Assembly (NCBI RefSeq): GCF_001595645.1
Contig: NZ_LNKT01000034.1
Coordinates: forward strand, 1-64,000
Origin: Sulfurovum riftiae
GTDB taxonomy: Bacteria > Campylobacterota > Campylobacteria > Campylobacterales > Sulfurovaceae
DNA: 64,000 bases
Direction of reading: 5' to 3'
The notes under the pieces were generated by a model that was given only the letters and a program-made list of their open reading frames with translations, ran no database searches and was not told the origin of the DNA. Of the stretch, positions 1-9,314 are shown piece by piece. A program made the position numbers and the translations under genes. How positions within the stretch are numbered: position 1 is the stretch's first letter; every line of letters begins with the position of its first letter.

Positions 1-756
1 GACTATTTATGGGTACTCTATAAAGATTCTAAGAAAATAAAAAAAAATATTATAAAATTTATTATAGGTTTGGCGGATAAAGGAATTATTTTATCATCAG
101 TTTTAAAAAGAAATCTTCAACCCTTCCTAAGTGATGAAAAGATTTATGAGTTACCCAATTTTATTTCAAATTCTCTTTTGGAACATGATATTGAAAAAAC
201 TATTTCTAATCAAAAAGATCAAAAATTAAAAATCTTATTTTTGAGTAATTTAATAAAAGAAAAAGGAATCATCGATTTTTTAGAAGCTATGTTGATTTTA
301 GAAAACAAGAATATTGATTTCGAAGTTCACATTGCCGGTGACATTCCTGCTTTTATGGAAAAAGAGATCCAGAAATATTTTGAAAAACTAAATAGTATTC
401 TTCACTATCATGGTGTAGTGAAGGGTAAACAAAAAAAAGATCTATTGCTTTCATCACATATTTTTGTTTTTCCAACACTTCAAGAAGCACAAGGAATTGT
501 ACTTCTCGAAGCAATGGCCACTGCCAATATTATTCTTTCTACTCATGTTGGAGGAATTTCCGATATTTTCAAAACAAACAAAAATGGCTTTACCATAGAC
601 ACTCATAATCCTAAACAAATCGCTGACAAAATCAGTAAAATACAGAGTGAACGAATATCATATAATAAAATGCTGATCGAAAACTATTTTGAAGTCAAAA
701 AAAAATATACTGAGAAAATCTTCTTTGGCAACTTATATAAAATATTAATGGATTAA
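1..756 (+). CDS. Glycosyltransferase family 4, 5'-truncated by window edge
   Basis: The reading frame is open from base 1, so the true start lies outside the window and the TTG near base 70 is only an internal codon. The visible part is the C-terminal Rossmann half of a GT-B glycosyltransferase (glycosyltransferase group 1 domain). It contains the typical FLSNLIKEKGIIDFLEA segment and the nucleotide-sugar binding region FPTLQEAQGIVLLEAMA with the conserved E-x7-E pattern. Such enzymes add a sugar from a nucleotide donor to a lipid-linked glycan on the cytoplasmic face of the inner membrane. The next glycosyltransferase starts 1 nt after the stop, so the two are in one operon. Donor and acceptor cannot be predicted. 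The family call is secure; the role in exopolysaccharide or O-antigen assembly is inferred from the neighbours. Confidence 0.85.
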   Translation, partial: DYLWVLYKDSKKIKKNIIKFIIGLADKGIILSSVLKRNLQPFLSDEKIYELPNFISNSLLEHDIEKTISNQKDQKLKILFLSNLIKEKGIIDFLEAMLILENKNIDFEVHIAGDIPAFMEKEIQKYFEKLNSILHYHGVVKGKQKKDLLLSSHIFVFPTLQEAQGIVLLEAMATANIILSTHVGGISDIFKTNKNGFTIDTHNPKQIADKISKIQSERISYNKMLIENYFEVKKKYTEKIFFGNLYKILMD

Positions 757-757
757 T

Positions 758-1984
758 ATGAAAACTAACATAACACTGATTGGCATAAATTTTTATCCTG
801 AAGACAGTTCAACAGGACTCTACAGTACACAAATGTTAGAATACCTGGCAAAAACACATAATGTTGAAGTCATTACGGGTTTCCCCTATTATCCGGAGTG
901 GAAAATACGAAAAGAATATGAAAACAGGCCAACATACCTGACTGAAAAAAAAGAGATAACCATATATCGTTACAAGCAGTATGTACCAAAAGAACCTACT
1001 TTTAAAAAAAGAATACTTCATCTGCTCGATTTTACCTTTGGAAGCATACGCAATGTTTTTAAGGTCAAAAAGTGTGATCTGGTTATCTGCATCGTACCCT
1101 TTACAAGTTCCATTGCTCTAGGATTACTTATGGCTAAACTTCGTGGAGCTAAAGTATGGGTACACATACAAGACTTTGAGTTTGATGCAGCAGTAGAATC
1201 AGGTTTGGCAGGTGAACAAAAAGGCCTGAAAGCAAAAATATTCAAGGGACTGTTTTGGTTGGAAAAAAAGCTTCTGGACAAAGCAGATATCATTAGTACC
1301 ATAAGCTACGGGATGCTCTCAAAACTAGAAACCAAAGCAGACACGCCAACCTACTTTTTCCCAAACTGGGTAGATGAAAACTTTATAAACCCTCAAAATG
1401 CCAAACAACATGAACTTATGAAATCCCAAAAGTTCAAAGTACTTTACAGTGGGAACATCGGCGCAAAACAGGACTGGGAATTCTTTTTAAAAGTTATTGA
1501 ATACTTTAAAGATGATGAAACTATAGAATTTATAGTTGTGGGTGCAGGAGCAAAAAAAGAGTGGCTGGTTCAAGCAACTAAATCATATCATAATGTACTA
1601 CACTTCATGCCTGTGGAGTATGAAACACTTCCAGACTTGCTTTGTAGTGCAGATCTACATATACTTTTTCAAAAAAATGATGTCGTTGATACTGTAATGC
1701 CTTCAAAACTCTTAGGTATGATGGCAAGTGCTGTACCATCTGTTGTTACGGGTAATTTGGAATCTGAAGTAGCCAAGGTTTTTGAAGTTTCCAAAGGAGG
1801 ATACTTTTATGATAGTAAATGCTTCAACGATGTTGTAGGTGCTATCAAACAACTCACTTCAGAACAAAGCAAGGCTAAAGAAATGGGCTTTAATGCCAGA
1901 GCGTATATAGTCGAACATTTTTCAGCTTCAAAAGTACTGGAAAATTTTGAGACAAAAGTACAGGAAGTTATTGGAAATGATTAA
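758..1984 (+). CDS. Glycosyltransferase family 4, WcaI/WbuB-like
   Basis: A 408-residue GT-B glycosyltransferase. The N-terminus (INFYPEDSSTGLYSTQMLEYLA) and HIQDFEFDAAVESGL segment resemble the WcaI/WbuB group used in colanic acid and O-antigen synthesis, and the length is usual for that group. The C-terminal donor-binding domain is recognisable at LYSGNIGAKQDWEFFLKVI and at MPSKLLGMMASAVP, although the acidic pair is less clear than in the upstream enzyme. No signal peptide is seen, so it is probably a cytoplasmic or peripheral membrane enzyme. It starts 1 nt after the upstream glycosyltransferase and is followed after 18 nt by manC, fitting one polysaccharide operon. The sugar transferred is unknown. 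Confidence 0.85.
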   Translation: MKTNITLIGINFYPEDSSTGLYSTQMLEYLAKTHNVEVITGFPYYPEWKIRKEYENRPTYLTEKKEITIYRYKQYVPKEPTFKKRILHLLDFTFGSIRNVFKVKKCDLVICIVPFTSSIALGLLMAKLRGAKVWVHIQDFEFDAAVESGLAGEQKGLKAKIFKGLFWLEKKLLDKADIISTISYGMLSKLETKADTPTYFFPNWVDENFINPQNAKQHELMKSQKFKVLYSGNIGAKQDWEFFLKVIEYFKDDETIEFIVVGAGAKKEWLVQATKSYHNVLHFMPVEYETLPDLLCSADLHILFQKNDVVDTVMPSKLLGMMASAVPSVVTGNLESEVAKVFEVSKGGYFYDSKCFNDVVGAIKQLTSEQSKAKEMGFNARAYIVEHFSASKVLENFETKVQEVIGND

Positions 1985-2002
1985 AAATATGAGAGGAAAA
2001 AT

Positions 2003-3430
2003 ATGACAAATATAATTTTATGTGGAGGCAGCGGCACAAGACTTTGGCCTATTAGCCGAACCTTGATGCCAAAACAGTTTGTAAAACTTTTTAATGATAA
2101 ATCTCTTTTTCAACTTACAGTGGAGAGAAACTCAAAAGTATGTGACTCTCAATTCATAGTTTCAAATGCAGAGCAATATTTTTTAGCTCGTGATCAGTTA
2201 GAAGAGTTAAAGATTCCCGATGCCCATTTAGGTAAGGGGCTGGGGATACAACCTGAAAATGACAAAGATTGCAGATATCTTTTAGAGCCTGTTGGTCGTA
2301 ATACTGCACCAGCCATTGCCCTTGCATGTATGGCACTTGATGAAGAAGAGATCGTACTTGTTACTCCGAGTGATCACCTCATTAAAAATGAAAAAGCGTA
2401 TAAAGAGGTGATAGCAAAAGCTAAAGCCTTTGCAGAAGACAATAGTCTGGTAACTTTTGGCATTCAACCAACATTTGCCGAGATAGGTTTTGGATACATC
2501 GAAGCAGACGGCTTTAATGTCAAAGCATTTCATGAAAAACCTGATCTAGAAACGGCAGATAGTTACCTGAAAGCGGGAAACTACTACTGGAACTCCGGGA
2601 TGTTCTGTTTTAAAGCAGGAGTATTTTTAGAGGAGCTTCAAAAGTACAGCCCTACAATCTATGATGCCTGTAAAACAGCCATAGATTCTCGTGTCAAGCA
2701 CGAGAATGACGATATGATAAGAGTAAAGCATGAAGATATGCTTAACATTCCAGATGACAGCATCGACTACGCAGTAATGGAGAAATCGAACACAGTAAAA
2801 GTAGTGCCGAGTAACATTGACTGGTCAGATGTAGGAAGCTTTGATGCGCTTTACGATGAGTTGGAACAAGATACCAATGGCAATACAAAAAATGACAAAC
2901 ATATAGCCATTGATAGTACAAATAACCTTGTGATAGGTGATGAAAGGGTCATTGCCACTGTTGATGTGGACAACCTCATCATCGTAGACAGTGGTGATGC
3001 CCTGCTTGTCAGTAAAAAAGGTAGTTCCCAAAAAGTTAAAAAAGTGGTACGAGAACTAAAAGAACAAGCATCAAATCTTCCAAACATACATCTTACTGCA
3101 CATAGGCCATGGGGAACGTATACTGTCTTGGAAGACACACCTGGTTACAAAATAAAACGTATCGTTGTTAAACCTGGCAAGAGACTCAGTTTACAAAAAC
3201 ACTTTCATAGAAATGAACACTGGATCGTAGTAAGCGGTACTGCCACCGTAACTGTAGGAGAAGAAACAAAGATCATACGTCCTAATGAATCTACCTACAT
3301 TAAAATGGGAGAGGTACACCGATTGGCTAACAATGGTGTCATCCCTGTTGTCCTTATAGAGGCTCAAGTTGGAGAGTATACTGGAGAAGATGATATTGTC
3401 AGACTTGAAGATGACTTTAAGCGTAACTAA
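2003..3430 (+). CDS. manC: Mannose-1-phosphate guanylyltransferase / mannose-6-phosphate isomerase (type II, bifunctional)
   Basis: The N-terminal nucleotidyltransferase domain (about residues 1-290) begins with the GGSGTRLWPISR signature and contains VTPSDHLI and the FHEKPDLETA motif. The C-terminal cupin (about 360-475) has RPWGTYTVLED, PGKRLSLQKHFHRNEHWIVVSG and the metal-ligand histidines of type II phosphomannose isomerases. At 475 residues it matches full-length ManC/AlgA/CpsB. It converts mannose-6-P and GTP to GDP-mannose, the donor for mannose, fucose or related sugars in the polysaccharide made by the adjacent glycosyltransferases. An AGAGGAAAAAT ribosome-binding site precedes the ATG. 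Function is confident; the final sugar is not known. Confidence 0.95.
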   Translation: MTNIILCGGSGTRLWPISRTLMPKQFVKLFNDKSLFQLTVERNSKVCDSQFIVSNAEQYFLARDQLEELKIPDAHLGKGLGIQPENDKDCRYLLEPVGRNTAPAIALACMALDEEEIVLVTPSDHLIKNEKAYKEVIAKAKAFAEDNSLVTFGIQPTFAEIGFGYIEADGFNVKAFHEKPDLETADSYLKAGNYYWNSGMFCFKAGVFLEELQKYSPTIYDACKTAIDSRVKHENDDMIRVKHEDMLNIPDDSIDYAVMEKSNTVKVVPSNIDWSDVGSFDALYDELEQDTNGNTKNDKHIAIDSTNNLVIGDERVIATVDVDNLIIVDSGDALLVSKKGSSQKVKKVVRELKEQASNLPNIHLTAHRPWGTYTVLEDTPGYKIKRIVVKPGKRLSLQKHFHRNEHWIVVSGTATVTVGEETKIIRPNESTYIKMGEVHRLANNGVIPVVLIEAQVGEYTGEDDIVRLEDDFKRN

Positions 3431-3473
3431 ACTTGGTATAATTACAAAAAAAATAATTGATTAAAGAAATTAA

Positions 3474-4793
3474 ATGAAAGAGCTATATTCAAAAATAATA
3501 TTACTGTTAGTTGATACTATGGTGATAGTCTTATCTATTATCATTGGTTATCAATTAAGGATCTTGTTTGATAACTCCTTTGTAAGTACGTTTGGTCATA
3601 GTCTTTCTGTATACCTGAATTTTCCTCTCATCTACATTGCCACCCTCTCTATGCTAGCCTATGAAGGAATCTATACCAAAAGATATGATTTTTGGCATGA
3701 AAGCAGACAGATCATGAAGGCATTAATTTTATCTTTCATCCTTGTTTTGGCATTTTTGGCAATGACCAAGTCTATACAGGTATATTCCAGGGCAACAATA
3801 ATTTTCATCTACGCCAGTATGATACTACTTATCCCTTTCTTTAAAATTATTATTAAGAAACTTCTCTATCGTGGGGGTTTATGGCAAAGGAAAGCTTCTG
3901 TTTATAGTAATGATCCTTTTGTAACCAAGGAAATATTTGATAACTATTATCTCGGATATGTCAAATCCGATGATGGAAAAGCAAAAACTGTTTTCATCAA
4001 CTCAGAAGATGCAGATGCTGAGGAACTACATCAAATCATCAATGAAGAAATACGAAAAACAGATGAAGTGATTTTTGTGCCACTCATTAGTGAATATGAT
4101 CTTACACAATCAACGATCTATCAACTTTCAAACACCAGAACCAATCTTATTGTCTATAAAAATCGTCTAAAAAGTAAATACAGACAAATAGTACATATAC
4201 TCTTTAATTACATACTTGCAATTGCTCTTTTACCTATCTTGCTGCCGATTATAGGAATTCTTGCTTTCCTCATTAAAAGAGAATCTCCGGGTCCAGTATT
4301 TTTTGCACATATGAGGGTAGGGAAACACGGGAAACTCATACCAACATTGAAATTTAGAAGTATGTATCAGGATGCACAGGAACGCTTGGAAAGATTACTT
4401 GAAACTGACCCTGCAATACGAAAGGAGTGGGAGAAAAACTTCAAACTCAAAAATGATCCTCGAGTAACAAAAATAGGTGCTATTATGCGTAAAACATCTT
4501 TAGATGAATTACCACAAATCTTTAATGTACTTAAGGGTGAAATGAACTTTGTCGGACCACGCCCTATCATACAACAAGAGATAGACCAGTACTATAAAGA
4601 AAATGCAGAATATTACTTCATGGTAAAACCAGGAATTACGGGGCTATGGCAAGTCAGTGGACGGAGCGATACAGACTATGACTTCAGAGTGGCTACAGAC
4701 AAATGGTACGTTTCAAACTGGTCACTCTGGCTTGATATTGTAATTCTTTTCAAGACGGTTAAGACCGTTCTTAAACGAGAGGGGGCATATTGA
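3474..4793 (+). CDS. Undecaprenyl-phosphate sugar-1-phosphate transferase, WbaP-like
   Basis: A 439-residue polyprenyl-phosphate hexose-1-phosphate transferase. The N-terminal third has four predicted membrane segments as in WbaP/WcaJ, followed by a cytosolic linker. The C-terminal catalytic bacterial sugar transferase domain (from about residue 235) shows the ESPGPVFF, FRSM, RKTSLDELPQ, FVGPRP and KPGITGLWQVSGRS motifs. It primes repeat-unit synthesis by moving a sugar-phosphate to undecaprenyl-phosphate at the inner membrane. A TATAAT box about 32 nt upstream of the ATG suggests it has its own promoter as well as readthrough from manC. The sugar (galactose or glucose) cannot be read from sequence. 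Confidence 0.88.
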   Translation: MKELYSKIILLLVDTMVIVLSIIIGYQLRILFDNSFVSTFGHSLSVYLNFPLIYIATLSMLAYEGIYTKRYDFWHESRQIMKALILSFILVLAFLAMTKSIQVYSRATIIFIYASMILLIPFFKIIIKKLLYRGGLWQRKASVYSNDPFVTKEIFDNYYLGYVKSDDGKAKTVFINSEDADAEELHQIINEEIRKTDEVIFVPLISEYDLTQSTIYQLSNTRTNLIVYKNRLKSKYRQIVHILFNYILAIALLPILLPIIGILAFLIKRESPGPVFFAHMRVGKHGKLIPTLKFRSMYQDAQERLERLLETDPAIRKEWEKNFKLKNDPRVTKIGAIMRKTSLDELPQIFNVLKGEMNFVGPRPIIQQEIDQYYKENAEYYFMVKPGITGLWQVSGRSDTDYDFRVATDKWYVSNWSLWLDIVILFKTVKTVLKREGAY

Positions 4794-4904
4794 TTCTACG
4801 TGGTATCTGATTAAGAATAATTAAAGGCATTCTTATTTATGAAAACGTGAGTTAGTACTAAGTACAATTATGAGATAATATGCGAATTTTTAAAGGATAA
4901 AAAA

Positions 4905-5759
4905 TTGGAAAATAACGTACAATATATTGAAAAAGAAACTATAGATTTAAGAGAGCTTTTTTCTGTTCTGAAAAGAAGAAAAAAGCTTATATGGTCAGTC
5001 ACTGCACTTTTTACATTACTTGCACTTATATATATATTTGTAGCAAAACCTGTTTATGAAGTAAAAACGATGATCGAAGTAGGACAGATAGATGCAAAAC
5101 CGATTGATAACATTAATGATATAAAACAAAAGCTTTTATATGAATATCAAGTGAATACAAAAGGAAAGAAAAGAAAACTTCCTCGAGTTAACACTATTTC
5201 AGTACCTAAAGGTTCCAAAAGTATTCTCTCATTAACAATTCATAGTAATAATAATAAAGAAGGTATCAAGTTTATTCAAAAAGTTATTGGTAAAATAGAG
5301 ACACAATATAAAGAAAAAACTGATGCCTATACAGAAAGCCAGAAAGAGTTAATTAAACTTGTTCAATCCGACATTAAGGAAAATGAAACAAGTCTTGAAG
5401 CAATGAAAAAAGAGTTAAATACATATAATCAAAAGATCATTTCTCTTAAAAAAGAGGATGCCGCATTGGCAGGAATATATGCTCTTCAAATAGGTCAAAA
5501 GCAGACTGAACTACAAGAGCTTAAAAAATATATCTCAGAACTTAAAAACAAAGAGCAGGAACTAAAACTTTCTATTGGTCCACTTATGATGAACCCCACT
5601 CACATTGTAGGAGAGATTGAAACTTTGGAAAAACCAATAAAACCAAAGAAAAAACTCATCGTTACTGTAGCTTTCATTACAGGATTGATGCTTTCTGTCT
5701 TTTTGGCTTTCTTTTTGGAATTTATAAGGGGAATGAAACAGGAAGATGAAGTTCAGTAA
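4905..5759 (+). CDS. Wzz-like polysaccharide chain-length determinant
   Basis: A 284-residue protein with the Wzz topology: a short cytosolic N-terminus (IDLRELFSVLKRRKKLIW), a first membrane segment at about 30-50, a periplasmic coiled-coil-rich domain (about residues 150-225, rich in Lys/Glu/Leu), and a second membrane segment near 250-270. It ends in a short cytosolic tail without a BY-kinase domain. The start is TTG, chosen because an AAAGGATAA ribosome-binding site lies directly upstream and no better ATG exists. Wzz proteins set chain length of Wzy-dependent polysaccharides, which fits the end of this locus. It is separated from the WbaP-like gene by 111 nt of AT-rich sequence. Confidence 0.8.
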   Translation: MENNVQYIEKETIDLRELFSVLKRRKKLIWSVTALFTLLALIYIFVAKPVYEVKTMIEVGQIDAKPIDNINDIKQKLLYEYQVNTKGKKRKLPRVNTISVPKGSKSILSLTIHSNNNKEGIKFIQKVIGKIETQYKEKTDAYTESQKELIKLVQSDIKENETSLEAMKKELNTYNQKIISLKKEDAALAGIYALQIGQKQTELQELKKYISELKNKEQELKLSIGPLMMNPTHIVGEIETLEKPIKPKKKLIVTVAFITGLMLSVFLAFFLEFIRGMKQEDEVQ

Positions 5760-5810
5760 CTCCTAGTGGTTCTTAAAAAATAAACTCGACCGATATTCAG
5801 ATGCTTCAGT

Positions 5811-5816
5811 TATAAT
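5811..5816 (+). promoter_or_regulatory. TATAAT -10 box close to the DUF1538 start codon
   Basis: TATAAT ends 7 nt before the ATG of the DUF1538 gene, and no purine-rich ribosome-binding site fits between. Transcription starting at the usual distance would begin at or next to the start codon, predicting a leaderless mRNA. Confidence 0.55.
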
Positions 5817-5823
5817 TCCTACC

Positions 5824-7353
5824 ATGAAAGAGAGCCTGAAGATATTTGCCGGGGATTTGAAGAACTCCTTTAAAGACCTGCTTCCCATCATCATTGTCGT
5901 TGCCCTGTTCCAGGGAGCGATCATCCGTGCCGTACCGGAGGATCTTCTCTCCATTGTTATCGGGCTGACCATTGTGGCTGTGGGGCTTGCACTCTTCATT
6001 CGCGGGCTGGAACTGGGTATCTTTCCCATTGGGGAAGGATTGGCGGTGGACTTTGCACGAAAAGGCTCGATCTTTTGGCTATTGACCTTTGCTTTTACCA
6101 TAGGCTTTTCTACAACCGTTGCAGAACCTGCCCTTATTGCCATTGCTGCTAAAGCAGCGACTATCTCACACGGGCTCATCGATGCTTTCTGGCTTCGGAT
6201 GACCGTGGCACTCTCTGTTGGTTTCGCCATTGCACTGGGAGTACTGCGTATTCTGCTGGGGCATCCCATCGCCTACTATATCATCGGTGGATACATTCTG
6301 GTGGTGATCGTAACCTTTTTCGCCCCTGTAGAGATCATCGGGCTCGCGTATGATTCCGGCGGGGTCACCACTTCGACGGTCACCGTACCGCTGGTCGCGG
6401 CACTGGGTATCGGCCTGGCTTCAAGCATCAAAGGGCGTAACCCTGCCATCGACGGTTTCGGTCTCATCGCTTTTGCCTCCCTGACCCCCATGATATTCGT
6501 ACAGTTCTACGGTATTCTTGCCTACTCTCTGGCAGAGGCTCCCAGCACTGTACAGACAGCGCTACAGGCCGTATCGGAAACCGTACCGCAGATCGATCAT
6601 TTCGTATGGAGCGACCTCTTTTTCGATCTTGTCGGTACCATTAAAGATGTGGCGCCCATTATCGCTGTCATCTTTTTCTTCCAGTACATCATCATTAAGA
6701 AACCCGTGGCACATCTGCACCGTATCGCCACAGGTATTGCCATGGTGATACTCGGCCTCTACGCATTCATAGTGGGACTTGAAATGGGACTTTTTCCCAT
6801 CGGTGAGACGATCGCATACCAGTTGACGGATATGAACAACAACCTTCTCATCTACCTGTTTGCCTTCCTCATCGGTTTCTCCACGACTATGGCAGAACCG
6901 GCCTTGCTAGCCATTGCCATCAAGGCGGAAGAGATCTCTGAAGGGAACATTAAACAAAATGTCCTTAGAATGGTAGTAGCATTAGGTGTTGCCATAGGTA
7001 TCGGGCTGGGAGCCTACCGCATCGTTGCCGGAGACCCGATACACTACTATATCATCGTGGGGTACATTTTTGTGATCATCTTTACCTATTTCGCTCCCAA
7101 GTACATTGTCCCCATCGCCTATGACAGTGGCGGAGTGACCACCTCGACGGTCACCGTTCCACTGGTTGCGGCACTGGGGCTTGGCCTGGCGGAACACATC
7201 GACGGGAGAAACCCGCTTATCGACGGTTTCGGCCTCATCGCTTTTGCATCTCTCTTCCCCATGCTGACGGTCATGGGGTACGGTATACATGCAGAGCAGT
7301 ATAAAAAATATCTGTTGAAAAAACAGAAATCCACGGAGCAGGAGGAAACATGA
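5824..7353 (+). CDS. DUF1538 integral membrane protein with two internal repeats
   Basis: A 509-residue, strongly hydrophobic protein made of two homologous halves (about 10-235 and 255-490). Each half carries the same motifs: [11 protein letters not shown] / [22 protein letters not shown] / [11 protein letters not shown], and [20 protein letters not shown] followed by GRNP[13 protein letters not shown]. This is the DUF1538 signature; the family is predicted to be membrane permease-like, with no transported substrate known to me. Many members have one copy, so this is a full-length fused duplication. The stop overlaps the start of a PII-like gene by 4 nt (ATGA), and a CBS gene follows, suggesting nucleotide-responsive control of a transporter. 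The promoter predicts a leaderless transcript. Confidence 0.85.
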   Translation: MKESLKIFAGDLKNSFKDLLPIIIVVALFQGAIIRAVPEDLLSIVIGLTIVAVGLALFIRGLELGIFPIGEGLAVDFARKGSIFWLLTFAFTIGFSTTVAEPALIAIAAKAATISHGLIDAFWLRMTVALSVGFAIALGVLRILLGHPIAYYIIGGYILVVIVTFFAPVEIIGLAYDSGGVTTSTVTVPLVAALGIGLASSIKGRNPAIDGFGLIAFASLTPMIFVQFYGILAYSLAEAPSTVQTALQAVSETVPQIDHFVWSDLFFDLVGTIKDVAPIIAVIFFFQYIIIKKPVAHLHRIATGIAMVILGLYAFIVGLEMGLFPIGETIAYQLTDMNNNLLIYLFAFLIGFSTTMAEPALLAIAIKAEEISEGNIKQNVLRMVVALGVAIGIGLGAYRIVAGDPIHYYIIVGYIFVIIFTYFAPKYIVPIAYDSGGVTTSTVTVPLVAALGLGLAEHIDGRNPLIDGFGLIAFASLFPMLTVMGYGIHAEQYKKYLLKKQKSTEQEET

Positions 7354-7700
7354 AATTCACAGCACTCGTAGCCATCATTCAGGACAAAGATGAGGAAGAG
7401 GCGATCAAAGTGGCCAAAGAGGCCGGTGCAGGAACGGTCACCATCGTACATGGAAGAAATATCGGCTTGCAGGAGAAGAAGGTCTTTTTCGGACTCACAC
7501 TCGAAGAGAATGTCTCGGTACTCCTCTTCATCCTTCCCAAGCGGCTCTCCATGAAGGTGATGAAAGCCCTCAGGGTCTCCTTCGACCTTGATAACCATGA
7601 GAACAGCGGCATGGCTTTCACCTTGCCTTTGAGCCATGTTGCGGGACTGGACAACGATGAGCTTCATAAGTTCGAAGACGATATCAAAATCACACTATAG
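7350..7700 (+). CDS. PII-like (GlnB-family) signalling protein
   Basis: A 116-residue protein with a PII-like ferredoxin fold pattern: [12 protein letters not shown] strand, [21 protein letters not shown] helix-strand unit with the HGR turn of PII-like proteins, then a [18 protein letters not shown] second unit. The uridylylated T-loop tyrosine of classical GlnB is not recognisable, so it is a divergent PII-like regulator rather than a nitrogen-control GlnB. It is translationally coupled to the DUF1538 gene (ATGA overlap) and followed by a CBS-domain gene after 10 nt. Known PII-like proteins bind nucleotides and gate neighbouring membrane transporters; that role here is inferred from context. 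Confidence 0.75.
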   Translation: MKFTALVAIIQDKDEEEAIKVAKEAGAGTVTIVHGRNIGLQEKKVFFGLTLEENVSVLLFILPKRLSMKVMKALRVSFDLDNHENSGMAFTLPLSHVAGLDNDELHKFEDDIKITL

Positions 7701-7710
7701 GAGATAACAG

Positions 7711-8109
7711 ATGCTAGTAGAAGAAGTAATGACACCCAAAGAGAAACTGGTCGTGGTCTCACCCATGGCACCGGTAAGAGAAGCCCTGACCCTCATGAAA
7801 AAACATTCGATCCGCTCGGTCATCGTCGACAAGACAAAGCCTGACAGTGCCTATGGACTGCTTACCTTCAAGAATATCCTGCAGAGCATCGTGGCTGAAG
7901 ACGGCGATATAGACCTTTTGAATGTCTATGACATCGCCGCGACACCGGCTTTTTCCGTCTCGGCGAAACTCAATGTCAAATATGCGGCAAGGATGATGGT
8001 CAAAAGCAGTATCAAGCGTCTGTTGGTTCTAGACGACAACGAACTCAAAGGTATTCTGACCATGACAGACATCATCGGTATACTCATGGAGACGGTTGAA
8101 GCCCAGTAA
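7711..8109 (+). CDS. CBS-domain pair protein
   Basis: A 132-residue stand-alone Bateman module: first CBS motif around MTPKEKLVVVSPMAPVREALTLMKKHSIRSVIV, second around ATPAFSVSAKLNVKYAARMMVKSSIKRLLVLDDNELKGILTMTDII. CBS pairs bind adenine nucleotides and act as energy sensors. It is the third gene of the DUF1538 - PII-like operon, preceded by a GGAGATAAC ribosome-binding site, so the operon carries two nucleotide-binding regulators for one membrane protein. It ends 5 nt from the stop of the convergent sensor kinase gene. Confidence 0.85.
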   Translation: MLVEEVMTPKEKLVVVSPMAPVREALTLMKKHSIRSVIVDKTKPDSAYGLLTFKNILQSIVAEDGDIDLLNVYDIAATPAFSVSAKLNVKYAARMMVKSSIKRLLVLDDNELKGILTMTDIIGILMETVEAQ

Positions 8110-8114
8110 TTCCT

Positions 8115-9314
8115 CTACTTGTGGGGAAAGGTGAGAATGAATGTACTTCCCTCACCTTTCTTCGACTCGAGCTCCAGCTTTATATTGTACTTCTTACAGA
8201 CGGAAAGGACGATATCCAATCCTATACCAAAGCCTCCACGCTCGTCATTCTCACGGTGGAAGCGTTTGAAGATATCTGCCTGTTTCTCTTTATCTATCCC
8301 GATACCCGTATCTTTGATCTTCAGTACGTTGTTTTTCAACGTGACCGTCACACTGTCACCTACATCCGAATACTTGATCGCATTGCTCAGAAGATTGTCA
8401 ATGAGCCGATAGGCACTCTGTTCGTTCATTTTTACCAGCGTAGGTTCCAGTGACAGCTCCAGCTTTAACCGTTTTGAATCGGCCAGTTCACGTATATACT
8501 CCGCACGCTCTTCAATGATCCGGTCGAAGCGGAGCCACTCATCCGGCTGGACCTTTCCCTCAAGCCTGTAGGTCAGGGAACTGTACATGACAGAAAGACG
8601 TTTGGCACTCGCCTCGAGCCGCTTGAGTTTCTTGCTGTCAACACCTTTGAGACTCTGTACCGTCATCAGTATGGCCGAGACAGGGGTATTGAGCTCATGG
8701 GTCGTATCGGAGATGAAGCGGTCAAGGGATTCTATCTGCTCCCTTACCGGCCGGAGGAAAAGACGGCCGAGGAAATAACCTACCACCCCCATCAAGAGAA
8801 AGGAGAAGACCAGGTACCCTATGATCTTGATACGCAGTGCCTGTATTTGGGCAGAAAGATCACCCTCTTTCAAGACAATGTATTTAATACCCAAATGTAC
8901 ACTTTCATTGCGCGTAACAGTATAATATTGGCCATTTTCTATATAAAAATCCTTATCAAACTTGATAGGCTCACGGATCTCCGTATAGATCGGTTTTTCA
9001 TCTTCATCATAATAACCCACATCAAAGCGACAATGTTTTAAATGTTTTAAAAAGGATTCACGTTCTGTAATGGTAATACCTCCCTCTACATTCAGCATTG
9101 CTTTAAGTACGATCTTGGAAAAGATCATACGTGACTGATACATCATCTCAAATTTGGTTGCAGACTTCATGGAAGCTTTATTATTTTCGAAAAAGAGATA
9201 CCCGATAATGGCCAGCAGGACAAATACAGAGGTCAGGTAGAGTGTCAGAAAACGGAACAGCGATTCACGTTCATACGATGTTAAAACGATAACCCTCTCC
9301 TTTGATATTGTCAA
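8115..9314 (-). CDS. Two-component sensor histidine kinase
   Basis: A membrane histidine kinase of about 390 residues. A first membrane segment (about 22-42) and a second (about 164-187) bracket a roughly 120-residue periplasmic sensor region. A HisKA domain follows, with phospho-acceptor His206 in DTTHELNTP, then a HATPase domain with N box ([13 protein letters not shown]), G1 (IKDTGIGI) and G2 (GGFGIGLDIV). It overlaps the end of the response regulator gene, so the two are co-transcribed. The exact start is uncertain: TTG is the first candidate in frame, and an AAAGGAGAGG sequence just inside it suggests initiation slightly downstream at a non-standard codon. The signal sensed is unknown. 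Confidence 0.88.
   Translation of the reverse strand: MTISKERVIVLTSYERESLFRFLTLYLTSVFVLLAIIGYLFFENNKASMKSATKFEMMYQSRMIFSKIVLKAMLNVEGGITITERESFLKHLKHCRFDVGYYDEDEKPIYTEIREPIKFDKDFYIENGQYYTVTRNESVHLGIKYIVLKEGDLSAQIQALRIKIIGYLVFSFLLMGVVGYFLGRLFLRPVREQIESLDRFISDTTHELNTPVSAILMTVQSLKGVDSKKLKRLEASAKRLSVMYSSLTYRLEGKVQPDEWLRFDRIIEERAEYIRELADSKRLKLELSLEPTLVKMNEQSAYRLIDNLLSNAIKYSDVGDSVTVTLKNNVLKIKDTGIGIDKEKQADIFKRFHRENDERGGFGIGLDIVLSVCKKYNIKLELESKKGEGSTFILTFPHK

Noticed and set aside
8119-8453. Plus-strand frames opposite the sensor kinase
   Set aside because: Antisense shadows of the HATPase region without start signals.
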